From Siminovitchia sp047228825 (GTDB lineage: Bacteria > Bacillota > Bacilli > Bacillales > Bacillaceae_C): a stretch of 64,000 nucleotides of DNA. Position numbers and translations under genes: made by a program. Where the stretch lies: positions 62,001 through 126,000 of the forward strand of contig NZ_JBFEGN010000002.1 of NCBI RefSeq assembly GCF_047228825.1, written 5' to 3'. Positions 1 to 10,100 of this stretch are shown one piece after another. Each line of letters starts with the position of its first letter. The stretch's first letter is position 1. Under the pieces are notes generated by a model. That model saw only the letters and a list, made by a program, of their open reading frames with translations. It did no database searches and was not told where the DNA came from.

Positions 1-1
1 A

Positions 2-340
2 AACCTCAAAGAATTTATCCTTATAATTTTTTATAAAGCGAAGAAAAATTTTAGAAGTTGGTTTAAGAAAATAATAGGTGATAGGTCATTACGCAAGGTG
101 TCAAAAATTACGGGAATCGACTATACTACCATTAGGAGCTATGCAGGAAATCAAAGCACACTGCCTACTAGAAAAAACTTTGAAACGATATGTAAAGCTT
201 TTAATGTAACTGTTGAAGACTTTTTAAGGTTTGCTGAATTGAATATTGATCAAGAATCTTTTTTTGAGATCCTAGCTTCCGGTTTTAGAATTAGAGACAG
301 AGACTTACGAAATAAGGTGAAGGGAGAATATTTAGCATGA
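2..340 (+). CDS. XRE-type helix-turn-helix regulator (5' partial)
   Basis: The reading frame is open to the left edge of the window, so the true start probably lies outside. A GTG at 98 is the first start codon but would cut into the DNA-binding domain. The segment from FKKIIGDRSL through KAFNVTVEDFL has the helix pattern of a Cro/CI-type HTH, including the ITGIDYTTIRSY recognition-helix region. Its stop overlaps the start of the phosphorylase gene (ATGA at 337-340), so the two are translationally coupled and the regulator may control that operon. The target is unknown. Confidence 0.65.
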   Translation, partial: NLKEFILIIFYKAKKNFRSWFKKIIGDRSLRKVSKITGIDYTTIRSYAGNQSTLPTRKNFETICKAFNVTVEDFLRFAELNIDQESFFEILASGFRIRDRDLRNKVKGEYLA

Positions 341-1626
341 ACCCTACCAAGATAATTCAAAAGAAAAAATACGGTATTGAGTTAACAACTAAGGAAATTG
401 AATACATGGTTAAAGGATACACAGATAATACAATCCCAGACTATCAAATGGCTGCATTTTTAATGTCCATCTGGTTTAGGGGGCTTGTTCCAAACGAGTC
501 GGTTGCATTAACCAATTCAATGGTAAGATCAGGAGAAACCTTAAATCTGTCATTAAGCAAACCAATAATTGACAAACATTCTACGGGAGGAGTTGGAGAT
601 AAAGTTAGTTTAATCGTTGCTCCAATTGTTGCCTCTTTAGGAATTCCATGTCTGAAGCTTAGTGGAAGAGGATTAGGACATACTGGTGGAACAATAGATA
701 AACTTGAATCTATAAGAGGATTTAAAACAAATCTATCCAAAGAAGAGATAGTAAATAATATTCAAAACCATGATATTGTAATAGCTGGTCAAACAGAAAA
801 CATAGTTCCGGCAGATAAGAAAATTTATGCTTTAAGGGATGTAACTTCAACTGTTGATTCTATACCTCTAATTGCAAGTTCGATTATGAGTAAAAAAATA
901 GCTCTTGGTGCAAATAAAATTGTCTTAGACATAAAAGTAGGAAATGGCTCATTCATGAAGACAATTGAGGATGCAACGGTGTTAGGAAAAACAATGGTTG
1001 AAATGGGTAAGAACATGGGAAGAGAAACAGTTGCAGTCCTAACAGGTATGAATCAACCACTAGGCTATGAGATTGGGAACTTAAACGAAGTGATTGAAGC
1101 AGTGGATTTATTAAAGAATAAAAAATTTAGCAAAGACCTTTGGGAAGTAGTAATTGAAATATCTGGACAAATGATTTATCTATCAGAGAAAAGCGATAAT
1201 ATTGAAGACGCAAAGAAAATGGCGCAGGAAACTATTGACAATAGAAGCGCATATTTAAAATTTATTGATTTTGTACAAGCTCAAGGTGGAGACATTGAGA
1301 GTATTCATAGTCCAAACACCAAAGAAACAATTGAAATAAAAAGTGAATCAGATGGCTATATTTCACACATAGAAACACAATATGTTGGTGAATCTGCAAT
1401 GCTGCTTGGAGCTGGAAGAAAGGGAAAAGATGATAAGATAGATCATAGTGTGGGAATAACAATTAGGAAGAAACTAGGAGCGAAAGTGAAAAAGGGTGAT
1501 ACTTTATTTATAGTAAAATCAAACCAACACAACAACGAAGATGTTATAAATAAATTGAAAAACTCAGTTACTATTTCTAAAGACAAAATTGAAACTCCAA
1601 AAACAATTATTAAAGTGATTCACTAA
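337..1626 (+). CDS. pdp: Pyrimidine-nucleoside phosphorylase
   Basis: Full-length member of the thymidine/pyrimidine-nucleoside phosphorylase family (429 aa; the Bacillus enzyme is about 433 aa). It cleaves uridine, thymidine and deoxyuridine with phosphate to the base plus (deoxy)ribose-1-phosphate. The phosphate-binding motif KHSTGGVGDK is at about residues 80-89 and the family signature SGRGLGHTGGTID at about 108-120. The last ~90 residues form the usual C-terminal barrel-sandwich region. The start overlaps the stop of the HTH gene by 4 bp. In Bacillus, pdp normally sits in the host deoxyribonucleoside operon; here it is coupled to a regulator beside a phage lysis module, so it is either a phage metabolic gene or captured cargo. 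Confidence 0.92.
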   Translation: MNPTKIIQKKKYGIELTTKEIEYMVKGYTDNTIPDYQMAAFLMSIWFRGLVPNESVALTNSMVRSGETLNLSLSKPIIDKHSTGGVGDKVSLIVAPIVASLGIPCLKLSGRGLGHTGGTIDKLESIRGFKTNLSKEEIVNNIQNHDIVIAGQTENIVPADKKIYALRDVTSTVDSIPLIASSIMSKKIALGANKIVLDIKVGNGSFMKTIEDATVLGKTMVEMGKNMGRETVAVLTGMNQPLGYEIGNLNEVIEAVDLLKNKKFSKDLWEVVIEISGQMIYLSEKSDNIEDAKKMAQETIDNRSAYLKFIDFVQAQGGDIESIHSPNTKETIEIKSESDGYISHIETQYVGESAMLLGAGRKGKDDKIDHSVGITIRKKLGAKVKKGDTLFIVKSNQHNNEDVINKLKNSVTISKDKIETPKTIIKVIH

Positions 1627-1643
1627 GACTAAGGTGATAAATA

Positions 1644-1958
1644 TTGAATAAACCAGTGTTTAGTAAATTGATTACATGTAAGCATTGCGGACGCAAATTT
1701 AAAGCTAAAATTGAAAATAAGAAAAGGATTTATGTTTGCTCCTCATATGACAATTACGGTAAAAATTCTTGTGAAAGAAATGCAATAGAAGAGAATTTTT
1801 TAAAGGGTCTAGTTCAGAGGAGATTTCAACGTGAAATGACTGATGAGGAAATAAGAGATGTAATTGAATATATAGAAGTAGAAAATTCCTTACTGCTTGA
1901 AATTCACTTAAAAGACCAGGAATCAATTATGCTTGGTCGTCAAACAATCAGATTCTAA
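1644..1958 (+). CDS. Orphan recombinase zinc-ribbon protein
   Basis: 104 aa, TTG start with GGTGATAAATA upstream. CKHCGRKF near residue 12 and a second cysteine cluster (YVCSSY, NSCERN) resemble the zinc beta-ribbon that follows the catalytic domain of large serine recombinases. The rest is helical and acidic. No resolvase catalytic domain lies upstream in any frame, so it is either a remnant of a large serine recombinase or a stand-alone zinc-ribbon partner. SPbeta uses a large serine integrase, which makes a recombinase fragment here plausible. Function not assignable from sequence. Confidence 0.55.
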   Translation: MNKPVFSKLITCKHCGRKFKAKIENKKRIYVCSSYDNYGKNSCERNAIEENFLKGLVQRRFQREMTDEEIRDVIEYIEVENSLLLEIHLKDQESIMLGRQTIRF

Positions 1959-2094
1959 TTTAGGGTGAATAATTTTTTAAATGAACGCAAGTGGGGAGGA
2001 GGCTCAAGTAGCATTCTTACTGAATTTCACAGAAAGTGCTAGGGTGTAGAAAAAATGAGGCTTTCAATAAAACTTTGTGAAAAATAACATGCTT

Positions 2095-2126
2095 AAAACC
2101 CTTATAAATAAGGCTTTTATTTTTAA
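2095..2126 (+). terminator. Terminator after the pdp operon
   Basis: Stem AAAACCCTTAT / ATAAGGCTTTT with one internal mismatch, followed by ATTTTTAATTT. It lies about 135 bp downstream of the zinc-ribbon gene and would end the plus-strand transcript. Confidence 0.5.
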
Positions 2127-2172
2127 TTTCACAATCTAATTCGCGATAAAATTCATGTTTTATTGTGAAATT
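2125..2172. repeat. 11-bp perfect inverted repeat
   Basis: AATTTCACAAT at 2125-2135 and ATTGTGAAATT at 2162-2172, separated by 26 nt that include TTCGCG. It lies in the 320-bp gap between the pdp operon and the lysis cassette, beside the orphan recombinase ribbon. It could be a regulator-binding or recombination site; nothing in the sequence decides. Confidence 0.4.
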
Positions 2173-2183
2173 GAGTAATAAAC

Positions 2184-2214
2184 AAAAAAGAAGGGAGACA
2201 AATAAATGTCTCCC
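2184..2214 (-). terminator. Terminator of the lysis operon
   Basis: Perfect stem GGGAGACA / TGTCTCCC with a 6-nt loop. Read on the minus strand it is followed by TTCTTTTTTGTTT, a good intrinsic terminator downstream of the holin gene. Confidence 0.8.
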
Positions 2215-2286
2215 TATATTTATTCTTTGTCTCCTTCGTGTGTCCAGTGATTTAATTTATATGAGGAAGCTCTAATTGGATCATAA

Positions 2287-2670
2287 TTAACTCCACCGAC
2301 ACTTAATATCTTCAATGACTTGCTCTGCGACTCTTCTCTCATCTAACTCTTTTTTAAATGAACGATTCATTTCAGCTACCATTGCTTCAATTAGACCTTC
2401 AAGCTCATCTTCAGACATTTTAATGTTGTTATTATTTAGCATTAATAAAAGGTGCTTCTTAGCAGTGTCAAATTTCTCCTCAGCTTTAAAATCTATGCCT
2501 ACTTGTTCTGCAAAATCAACGGCTATCTTAGCATATGCTTTACTTCGCTCAAGTTTTTCTAATCCAAATTTTTCTTTTAGAAACTTAGCTGTGTATCCTG
2601 AAACAATTCCGATGCATGTTACAATAATTCCAATTGCTGCACTAATTAATTCTGCTTGAATAGCTTCCAT
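2287..2670 (-). CDS. Phage holin, LL-H type
   Basis: 127 aa from the ATG at 2670, which has AGGAG at the right distance; an upstream GTG overlaps that site. There is one N-terminal membrane segment (about residues 8-27, ISAAIGIIVTCIGIVSG), then a charged helical region as in the LL-H holin family. It would permeabilise the membrane so the amidase reaches the wall. It is last in the lysis cassette and directly followed by a terminator. Confidence 0.75.
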   Translation of the reverse strand: MEAIQAELISAAIGIIVTCIGIVSGYTAKFLKEKFGLEKLERSKAYAKIAVDFAEQVGIDFKAEEKFDTAKKHLLLMLNNNNIKMSEDELEGLIEAMVAEMNRSFKKELDERRVAEQVIEDIKCRWS

Positions 2671-2707
2671 ACATATCACTCCTATATAAAGTTATATTAT
2701 TAAGTTA

Positions 2708-3829
2708 TTATTGTACGTCCGATTTTTTGACCCACGAGTATATCTCTTTGAGTAAAACACGATCAGATTTAACTTGCTGAATTGTATAAGTCTTACCTTT
2801 GATACTAGACGGTATGTTTTCTCCGGTAGCATACTTCTTAGCACTAGATTTAATCTTTACTTTACTCCCCACTTTAAAATTAGGTGTAACTGGCTTTGCA
2901 GATGCTTTAGGAGCACTTCCGCCTCTCATCTTAGCAAGGAGATTAATGTTTTGTTGTGCAGTTCCCGTATATTTATCTTTAAAACCATATTGATTATAAA
3001 GTTTTTGACGATTGGCAAATGAAGAATTAACTTTAATACTATTCAAGTACTCCACAATACTATTTGTCTTCATGTCGCCTTTATTCTGAGGTTTGGGTTG
3101 AGAAACTTGTGGCTTGGCCCCACTTTTTAATTTATTTAGTAATTGAATATTTTGATCAGCACTACCGTTATAACCTTTTATCCCATACTGAGCGGCTAAT
3201 TTTGCTCTATTTGCAAAAGACGAATCCATCCCATTAGCATTCATCCAGTCAACTACACTGCCACCTGTAGCAGATTTTGGAGTGGAAGGCTTAGATGGCG
3301 TTGGTTTGGATGGTTTTGGAGAAGAGACACTTGGAGATTTTCCATCTAACATTGCCTTAAAGTCATTCCAGGTTATTCCTTTAGCTCCACTTCTTAGATT
3401 GTGAGGACAATCCTTCCAGCCACTAGTTTCTTTATGTGTAATAACATTAGATTTTGAAATATTATGTTTTTTCATAAGATACTTAGTTAACTCAGCAGCA
3501 TTTTTTACAGCCTTTTTAAAATCACCGTCACTGTTCACACATATCTCAATTGCTATACTTTGCATATTTCCTTTGCCATTTCCATCTCCTCCATGCCAAC
3601 AACGTACATTATCGGGAAATGACTGCCATATTTCTTTATCGTCAACCTGATAATGCCACGAAGCACTCCGTGAATTTCCGTTATACTGTAACTTAGCGTG
3701 CATATGTGCATTCGCACCTCTGCTAGTATTAGCTGTCTCATGAATTACGATGTAGTTACAAGGATTTCCATAGCCAGATGTCACTTTACTAATCACACTA
3801 CTTGACACCAACATTTGATTAATTTTCAT
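2708..3829 (-). CDS. Endolysin, N-acetylmuramoyl-L-alanine amidase
   Basis: About 373 aa, similar in size to SPbeta BlyA (367 aa). An N-terminal Amidase_2 domain (about residues 20-150) has the zinc-binding pattern: His in VIHETA, His in THKET and Cys in DCPHNL. Two copies of a wall-binding repeat follow (SSFANR...QYG...QNI.LL), separated by a Ser/Pro/Lys-rich linker. The C-terminus is SH3-like (VGSKVKI...WVKK). The enzyme cuts the muramic acid-L-alanine bond. An ATG at 3829 or 3832 suits AGGAG better than the overlapping GTG at 3838. Confidence 0.9.
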   Translation of the reverse strand: MKINQMLVSSSVISKVTSGYGNPCNYIVIHETANTSRGANAHMHAKLQYNGNSRSASWHYQVDDKEIWQSFPDNVRCWHGGDGNGKGNMQSIAIEICVNSDGDFKKAVKNAAELTKYLMKKHNISKSNVITHKETSGWKDCPHNLRSGAKGITWNDFKAMLDGKSPSVSSPKPSKPTPSKPSTPKSATGGSVVDWMNANGMDSSFANRAKLAAQYGIKGYNGSADQNIQLLNKLKSGAKPQVSQPKPQNKGDMKTNSIVEYLNSIKVNSSFANRQKLYNQYGFKDKYTGTAQQNINLLAKMRGGSAPKASAKPVTPNFKVGSKVKIKSSAKKYATGENIPSSIKGKTYTIQQVKSDRVLLKEIYSWVKKSDVQ

Positions 3830-3850
3830 CATATTCACTCCTATATTTTG

Positions 3851-4252
3851 TTATTTAAGTCCCAGCTTAATCAGTAGCCATGCACTGATAATAGTTGGAA
3901 CTATCATCACAATCCCGATCAAAACTTTTGCCATTAAACTTGGAACGCTTATCTTACTTTCATCTTGAGATTTTTCAATATGTGTAACTCTTTCGCCAAT
4001 TTTGCTCATGTCGTTTTGTAGTTGCTCTTGTGAGCTATTAAGCTTCGATAAGTTGTCATTGACCTTAATCAAGGTTCCACTGAACTCTCTCATCTGCTCA
4101 TTTTGCTCTCTATTTATCTCTATTTGGTTCTTAAGAATAGCTTTCATTTCGATCAACACTTCATTGTTTGACTCTTGTCTTTGAAGACGTTGCTCATGAT
4201 TTTTTAATGTATTTTCAACTACTCCGACTCTTTCATTTAAATCAGTACTCAC
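3851..4252 (-). CDS. XhlA-like membrane-anchored lysis protein
   Basis: 133 aa, GTG start with GGGAGTGAGGG upstream. Residues ~5-95 are a charged coiled coil and the last ~30 residues are one hydrophobic segment with a short basic tail (LIKLGLK). This architecture matches the haemolysin XhlA-type proteins that work with a holin and amidase. It is the first gene of the lysis cassette after a terminator. Confidence 0.65.
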   Translation of the reverse strand: MSTDLNERVGVVENTLKNHEQRLQRQESNNEVLIEMKAILKNQIEINREQNEQMREFSGTLIKVNDNLSKLNSSQEQLQNDMSKIGERVTHIEKSQDESKISVPSLMAKVLIGIVMIVPTIISAWLLIKLGLK

Positions 4253-4300
4253 AATGCCCTCACTCCCTGATGTCGAATAAAATAAAAAAGAGAAAAAATA

Positions 4301-4322
4301 AAAGCCCTATAAATAAGGCTTT
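4301..4322 (-). terminator. Terminator between tail and lysis genes
   Basis: Stem AAAGCC / GGCTTT with further weak pairs, read on the minus strand into TTTTATTTTTTCTC. It separates the small tail gene from the XhlA-like gene. Confidence 0.6.
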
Positions 4323-4388
4323 CAATGCTCTCCTTGCACATAAAAAATTAAATTGTATTAAGTTGTTTATGTAGCGTTTATTTAATGT

Positions 4389-4625
4389 TTATGCACCCTC
4401 TTCAACACCATCCATTAGCCTTGCAGAAACATTCTGACGTACCAACTTTTCCAAACTAGGAATAGACTCATTCCCCTGATACTCTTCAGCAGTAAGTGGA
4501 ATATAACCATTTAAGTTAATAGTCCTTTCTTCGTCATGTCCTGTAAAGTGAACCTGCACACTTTCTACTAGTCCATTTTTATATCTCATGTTAACTGATG
4601 TAATTTGCACTTCAAAATCATACAT
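4389..4625 (-). CDS. Small conserved phage protein
   Basis: 78 aa with a strong AAGGAGGAATTATTA ribosome binding site. The pattern is beta-strand rich (VQITSVNMRYKNG, VQVHFTG), ending in an acidic helix. It lies between the distal fibre and the lysis cassette, where tail accessory proteins are often found. Family not recognised. Confidence 0.7.
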   Translation of the reverse strand: MYDFEVQITSVNMRYKNGLVESVQVHFTGHDEERTINLNGYIPLTAEEYQGNESIPSLEKLVRQNVSARLMDGVEEGA

Positions 4626-4651
4626 TAATAATTCCTCCTTAATATTTTTAA

Positions 4652-4681
4652 ATAAAAAAGAGCACCTGCTTAGGCGCTCTT
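4652..4681 (-). terminator. Terminator after the S74 fibre gene
   Basis: 10-bp stem AAGAGCGCCT / AGGTGCTCTT (one G-U pair), loop AAGC, then TTTTTTATTT on the minus strand. It lies 12 bp past the fibre stop codon. Confidence 0.85.
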
Positions 4682-4692
4682 AAGTGTTAATT

Positions 4693-7161
4693 TTATTTAG
4701 CAGACTTTAATGACTCTAATTCAGACTTTACTTTTTCGAGATTAGAAGACAGTTCCTGAATTGCCTTAATCATTGGAGCAATTAATTCCTCATACCCAAT
4801 TGTGTATAAATCTTCCCCGCCATTAACTTGGTGGTCTTGAAATCCACCGAAGTCAATTCCTAAAGAGTCTATGTATTGTTTAACTTCTTGAGCAATAAGT
4901 CCGTGGTGGAATCTTTTACCTTTCTTACTTCCGTCTTTCGGCAACTTTGTAACGTTGCCTGTTGTCTCGTCAATTTCAATGTAGTCATCCCTGTAATCCC
5001 ACTTAAAGTCTACAGGTCTAAGCCCCTTAATAAAGTCCAACCCTAAAATAGTATCTCTAACATCTGCTTTATCGCGCATGTCCGACCTGTTTTGGATTGC
5101 TCCATAAGCATATACAGTTACAGCACTATTACCGAGTTGACACTGATAGCTTCCACTAATTCTTGAGTTTGCACCAATACCGATACTACCCGAAAAATTT
5201 ATTGCGGGGTTTCCCGCAATTGTGGTTGCTAAAGCTCTCCTTCCAATAGCTGTGTTACTGTGTCCTTTTTTTATATTAACGAGTGCTTGAGTTCCAACAG
5301 CAGTATTATCATGTCCATTAACGTCAGTATGATTTCTCATGGAATCTACCCCAATAGTAACGTTGTTACTAGCACCTTTATTTGTAGGATTAGATTGATA
5401 GCCTATCGCTATGTTCGCTTTACCAGTCTCATTAGCGTAAAGAGAGAATGAGCCTAAAGCAGTATTCATGTCTGCATTTGTCTTAAATCCAGCGTTATAA
5501 CCAACCATTGTGTTATGTCCTGCTGTTTTTATGTCTTCAGGAAGACCTGCTGTTCTTTGGCCACTATATGCGTTATATCCAACAGCAGTATTCCAACTAC
5601 CGGTTGTGCTTGCGTGTCCTGCATTTCTTCCTACATATACATTCTTGTGTCCAGTTGTATTATACCTCCCCGCATTACTTCCAATGGCTGTATTTCTACT
5701 TCCTACGTCACTGTCTGTATTTGTGTGGACTCCAATGTTATCAGCAAGAGCATAATCGCCGATTGCAACATTATAATATCCTTCAACATTGTCTTCCATT
5801 GCTCTATATCCAACAGCGATATTTCTGTACCCTTTAACGTTGTTTAATAGTGCTTCAAAACCAATTCCTACGTTGTTATACGATCCTACGGTAGCACTTT
5901 CGTAACTATGTAATAAAGACTTTTTCCCTGCGTCTTTCCCCATGTAAATGCTGGAACTATTTCCTGTACGATCAATTGTAGAATAGTCAGCGCCTATTAG
6001 CCTACCATCTGATAGTCTCTTAAATGTTCCGTTTGCATATCTATTATTTGCAGGCAATTTAGACACAACATAAGTTTTTCCTTTTAAATCTACAATTTTA
6101 TCTTTAAAACTATTCTCTATTAAAGTAAATATGCTAGTATCGTCAGTTTCTCCATCTCCCTTGGCTCCAAACTGAAATGGTGTTATTTCATCTGTATAGA
6201 TGAGTTTTGCTTTTAGACCATTTGCTAAAACAATGTCGGCGCTACCAGCAGTTTGATTATGAATGATATATTCTGCCCCGCCACCATCACCAGAAGATTT
6301 ATAACCGAGAGTTTTTACAAATTCTCCAACCTTAAACTTGGTGTTTTTAAGTTCTTCTACAGTATTAACAATTCTTCTTTTAAGGGATGCTGTTTTTTCA
6401 TCAGTGCTATCATGACGATCTTTTAATGATGCATATCTTTGTCCATCTGCACCAACATAAGCTTCCTCAATTTTACCCTGTTCAGCATCAATTCTCTTTT
6501 TTAAATTATTAAAATTTCTTCCATTTTTATCTACGTATGATTCTTCAATTTTATTCTGTTCAGCGTTTATTCTTTCATTCAAGGACGAGTAAACCTTCCC
6601 ATTTACGTCACGATAAGCGTCCTCAATCTTCTTTTGTTCAGCGTCTACTCTTGCTTTGGCGGTAGCATAAGTTTCCCCATTTCTTCCTACACGAATCTCA
6701 ACAATTTCACTGGGTTGAGGAGTGGATCTAATTAATTGATCAACTCTGTTTTTCTGAGAAAGGATATCTAAATCTACACGCTCGATCTTTTCTTTGACAG
6801 AATAAACATCTCTATCACTCAAGCTTTCGTAATAAACACGCTGTGAAGGGAAAAAATGAACTCCTGTACCCGAATATTTAAACGTCAACTTTTTGGAATT
6901 ATGCTTGGGATCAAAAAAGACTACACCCTCAGTGTAGTCCACTCTGTACAAGTTATCCTTTAGTTCTCCATCTACAATTTCATACCAAGCTGTATTGTTA
7001 GAATCAGATACCTGCACTTTATTTAATCTGCTTGGAACTTCGGTTAAATTAGCTTTCCCATTAATTATCTGTAAAGATTCGGTGTAATTTAGAAGAGGGT
7101 CGTTAACGTCTCCCTTTCTACGTTTCCCGATTATTGGGTCATTGTATATCTCCCTATCCAC
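4693..7161 (-). CDS. Tail fibre/spike with YadA-like repeats and S74 self-cleaving chaperone
   Basis: 822 aa, GTG start with AAGGAGTGATAAA. The N-terminal ~140 residues look like a virion-attachment domain. Residues ~165-265 hold three tandem DAEQ/NAEQNKIEEAY coiled-coil units. A pectate-lyase-type segment (FGAKGDGETDD) begins near residue 330. Residues ~400-670 carry many copies of a YadA-head-like repeat (NTAIG.NAG, NVAIG.YA). The C-terminal ~130 residues form a Peptidase_S74 intramolecular chaperone with the expected Ser-Asp...Lys start (RSDMRDKADV) and a GLIAQEV motif, which trimerises the fibre and then cuts itself off. Likely host-receptor recognition. Confidence 0.85.
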   Translation of the reverse strand: MDREIYNDPIIGKRRKGDVNDPLLNYTESLQIINGKANLTEVPSRLNKVQVSDSNNTAWYEIVDGELKDNLYRVDYTEGVVFFDPKHNSKKLTFKYSGTGVHFFPSQRVYYESLSDRDVYSVKEKIERVDLDILSQKNRVDQLIRSTPQPSEIVEIRVGRNGETYATAKARVDAEQKKIEDAYRDVNGKVYSSLNERINAEQNKIEESYVDKNGRNFNNLKKRIDAEQGKIEEAYVGADGQRYASLKDRHDSTDEKTASLKRRIVNTVEELKNTKFKVGEFVKTLGYKSSGDGGGAEYIIHNQTAGSADIVLANGLKAKLIYTDEITPFQFGAKGDGETDDTSIFTLIENSFKDKIVDLKGKTYVVSKLPANNRYANGTFKRLSDGRLIGADYSTIDRTGNSSSIYMGKDAGKKSLLHSYESATVGSYNNVGIGFEALLNNVKGYRNIAVGYRAMEDNVEGYYNVAIGDYALADNIGVHTNTDSDVGSRNTAIGSNAGRYNTTGHKNVYVGRNAGHASTTGSWNTAVGYNAYSGQRTAGLPEDIKTAGHNTMVGYNAGFKTNADMNTALGSFSLYANETGKANIAIGYQSNPTNKGASNNVTIGVDSMRNHTDVNGHDNTAVGTQALVNIKKGHSNTAIGRRALATTIAGNPAINFSGSIGIGANSRISGSYQCQLGNSAVTVYAYGAIQNRSDMRDKADVRDTILGLDFIKGLRPVDFKWDYRDDYIEIDETTGNVTKLPKDGSKKGKRFHHGLIAQEVKQYIDSLGIDFGGFQDHQVNGGEDLYTIGYEELIAPMIKAIQELSSNLEKVKSELESLKSAK

Positions 7162-7180
7162 TTTATCACTCCTTATTAAT

Positions 7181-10100
7181 TTATTTATTTTCTAATTGCT
7201 GTATCTTCTGTTTTAAATACTGATTTTCAAGTTTAAGCCAGTTTATTTCATCTTCAATCTTATACACTTTTGTGTCCAACTCCTGTATGGCTTTAGTATT
7301 TAAACTATTATGTGAATAAGAGCTTATCCCTTCACCTCTGATAATTTCTTTTGGGGTTTCTCTTTCCGTGATAAAACCATACTCATATTCGGTACTACCA
7401 TGTTTCAGGTAGCGATAAATGGTTGACTGTCTAAACAAATTTAAGGCACTACCTTCATACTTCTCAATATCCGTTTTCCACTTTTCAGATGACGAAGGAA
7501 TAAAATCTGCGGCTTGAATATTTATGTAAGAGCCAGTTTGTCCTAATTTAGTAGCTCTAACATGCTGATTAGATTGTAGATAAGTGATACCATTTGTGCC
7601 ACCTGCTCGCAATACAACGTACCCTGATGCGGATTCAAAAACCCCGTTATTTGGCGCAGTGAATTTTCCTTGGGCATATATATTCTGTGCTCGTAGATCT
7701 CGATAAATTCCACTAAGTCCTTTGTTTACTACTCTTAGTTCTTCGTCTGCCCCTATATAGGCATTCGTTGTAGAAGTAATAAAAGCTGTGCCAAAGATGT
7801 TACCTGCACGTAACGGACGATAAACAGGATTCGAGCTGCCTTCAACCGTCCCCTTTGCAACAACATGTAAATAGTTATCTGTTCCTATCCATGCACTTTG
7901 GGTAGTTGTAACAAAAGCAGACCCGTAAATTACTCCTGCACGTAATGGGTAATATACATCTGTGGTATTAGCGCCAGTTATTCGAAATTCTCCGCCATTT
8001 CTTGGTCGAGCATATAAGTTAACTCCAGCCGTCCCGCCATTTGTTTCAATAAAATTCCCATAAAAACCAGCTGCCCTCATATTTAAGTATGAGTAGCTAC
8101 CAACCTCACCATCACTTGGTACGTCTTTCATATCTACCACACGAGCCTCTTTGCCTGTCTGTGCTGCTAAATAGACATTCGCTGTAGTAGTACCTAAAGC
8201 GCGGCTTGTCACCAGCAAACTGTCAGCTTGGAATCTTGTAGTTCCGTTGGCATTATACCCAAAAAGTCCATCTGGTCTTATATTTATATAGTTATTATTA
8301 CTTTGAGTTAATTTAATATTTCCTCCAACAATTTCCAGGTTCGTTAATTTATCACTAGAAGCAAACTTACTTCCATAAATATTCACACCACTTATATCAA
8401 TCGCCGTCAAAGTACCACTTTTAATATTACTTGCATTTAGGTTAGCAACATTAACTTTATTTGCATCTAAAGTTCCACTTAATATACTACTTGCACTTAA
8501 ATTTTTAACAGAGACTTTTAAAGCATCTAATGTACCAGTAGTTATATATGTTGCATTTAAGTTACGTACATTTACTTTACTTGCATCTAACGTCCCGCCA
8601 GTGATATTGGTCGCGCTTATATTTACAACTGACACTTGTGCTGCGTTAAGAGTTCCAGTAGTAATTTTAGTAGCATCTAAAGTTGCAGTCTTAACGCTGT
8701 CTGATTGAATCTTAGCGATAACGGCTGAATTGCCAAAAATTTCAGTTATATTTAACTTTGCTGCTGTAATAGATTGGGCGCCAATCCGACCTGCATTAAG
8801 AGTTCCAGTTGCAATGTTTGATGCATTTAAATTAGTTACATTAACTTTACCTGCATCTAAAGTTCCACTTAATATACTACTTGCACTTAAATTAACAATA
8901 GATACATTAGCAGCATTTAATGTTCCTGTAGTGATCTTTGTTGCATCAAGATTAGTTGTTAAAACTGTATCGGAACGAATTTTTGCAATGACTGCTGAAT
9001 TCCCGAATATTTCGTTAATATTTAATTTATTTGCAGTAATAGAACTTGTATAAATTTCTCCGCCATTTATAAGAGTTGTATTTCCATATTTCCACTTATC
9101 AACCGTTCCTTGAGTTACAGATTCTTCATTAAGATCTCTTTCAAACGATTTATATCCAGACGGTACGCTGGCAACCGTCCAGTTTACCCCTACCCAACCT
9201 GAATCTTGAATATTATCTGTTATCCAATATTCTAATTTTTGATCTCTGGCATTATTTAGGACGTATATATCTAAGTACACAGTATCGTAAGTCGTGTTAT
9301 ATAGAATTCTTGCTTTTGTGAAGCTTCTTGCACCATATAATCCGAATGATGTTAAGTTAATATAAGGATTTCTATTGAAGTTAATTCCTGCCTCAAATAC
9401 TGCCGTATTGTGTTGGCCAGAAGTCGTATCTTTTAACATAAACTTTCCATGTGCTCTGTCTCCTGCATTGGAGGCTATTCGATACCATTTTCCAGCAGTA
9501 CCATTAGCTATTGTAGTAGCTTTATGGAAGTTCTTGCTAAATGGCAAGAATTCTGCTACTCCACCAAAATTGATTTTAGTAGCATTAATACCTACTGTTG
9601 TTGCAGTTTGATTAATAAGAGATGATATCGTATTTCCGTTATAATCAGTTGTTTTAACACGTTGATTGATTTCACCAGTATGTGCATTAATGTTTTGTTC
9701 GGCAGTGGTGATACGTGTACCAAGTGCATTGACAGTTGAAACTTCTGCTTTGCTGGATATTTGACCAGCAAGTGTTGATATAGAAGTTTCTGCTGATGTT
9801 ATACGAGCGTCGGCGTCTTCAGGGGCTGGGGTCCAATCGGTGGCGCGGTTGCCTTTTTCAACTTGCGCTCGCCAAACTGTGCAATCAAGGTAGTAACCAT
9901 TTGCATTTGCTCTAAACTGTAGTTGCAATTCTAAAGATGTACGCTTACCAGTAGCAGTTACTCTTTTTGCTTCATTTGGTTTTATTGTTTCAATTGGAGT
10001 TCCTTCTATTCCGTTTATGCGAACGGACATACTTACATCTCTATTATTTTTAACGTAAATAGATACAGTGTATAATTCCCCTTCAACTGTTGAAGTTGTA

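Noticed and set aside
5508..5847. Cys/Ser-rich plus-strand ORFs opposite the fibre gene
   Set aside because: Antisense of the YadA-like repeats; long open frames there follow from the repeat code, not from genes.
8370..9050. Regular repeats that might suggest a CRISPR array
   Set aside because: They are in-frame GTLDA..NL.AS protein repeats of the tail fibre with variable spacing and no constant repeat sequence.
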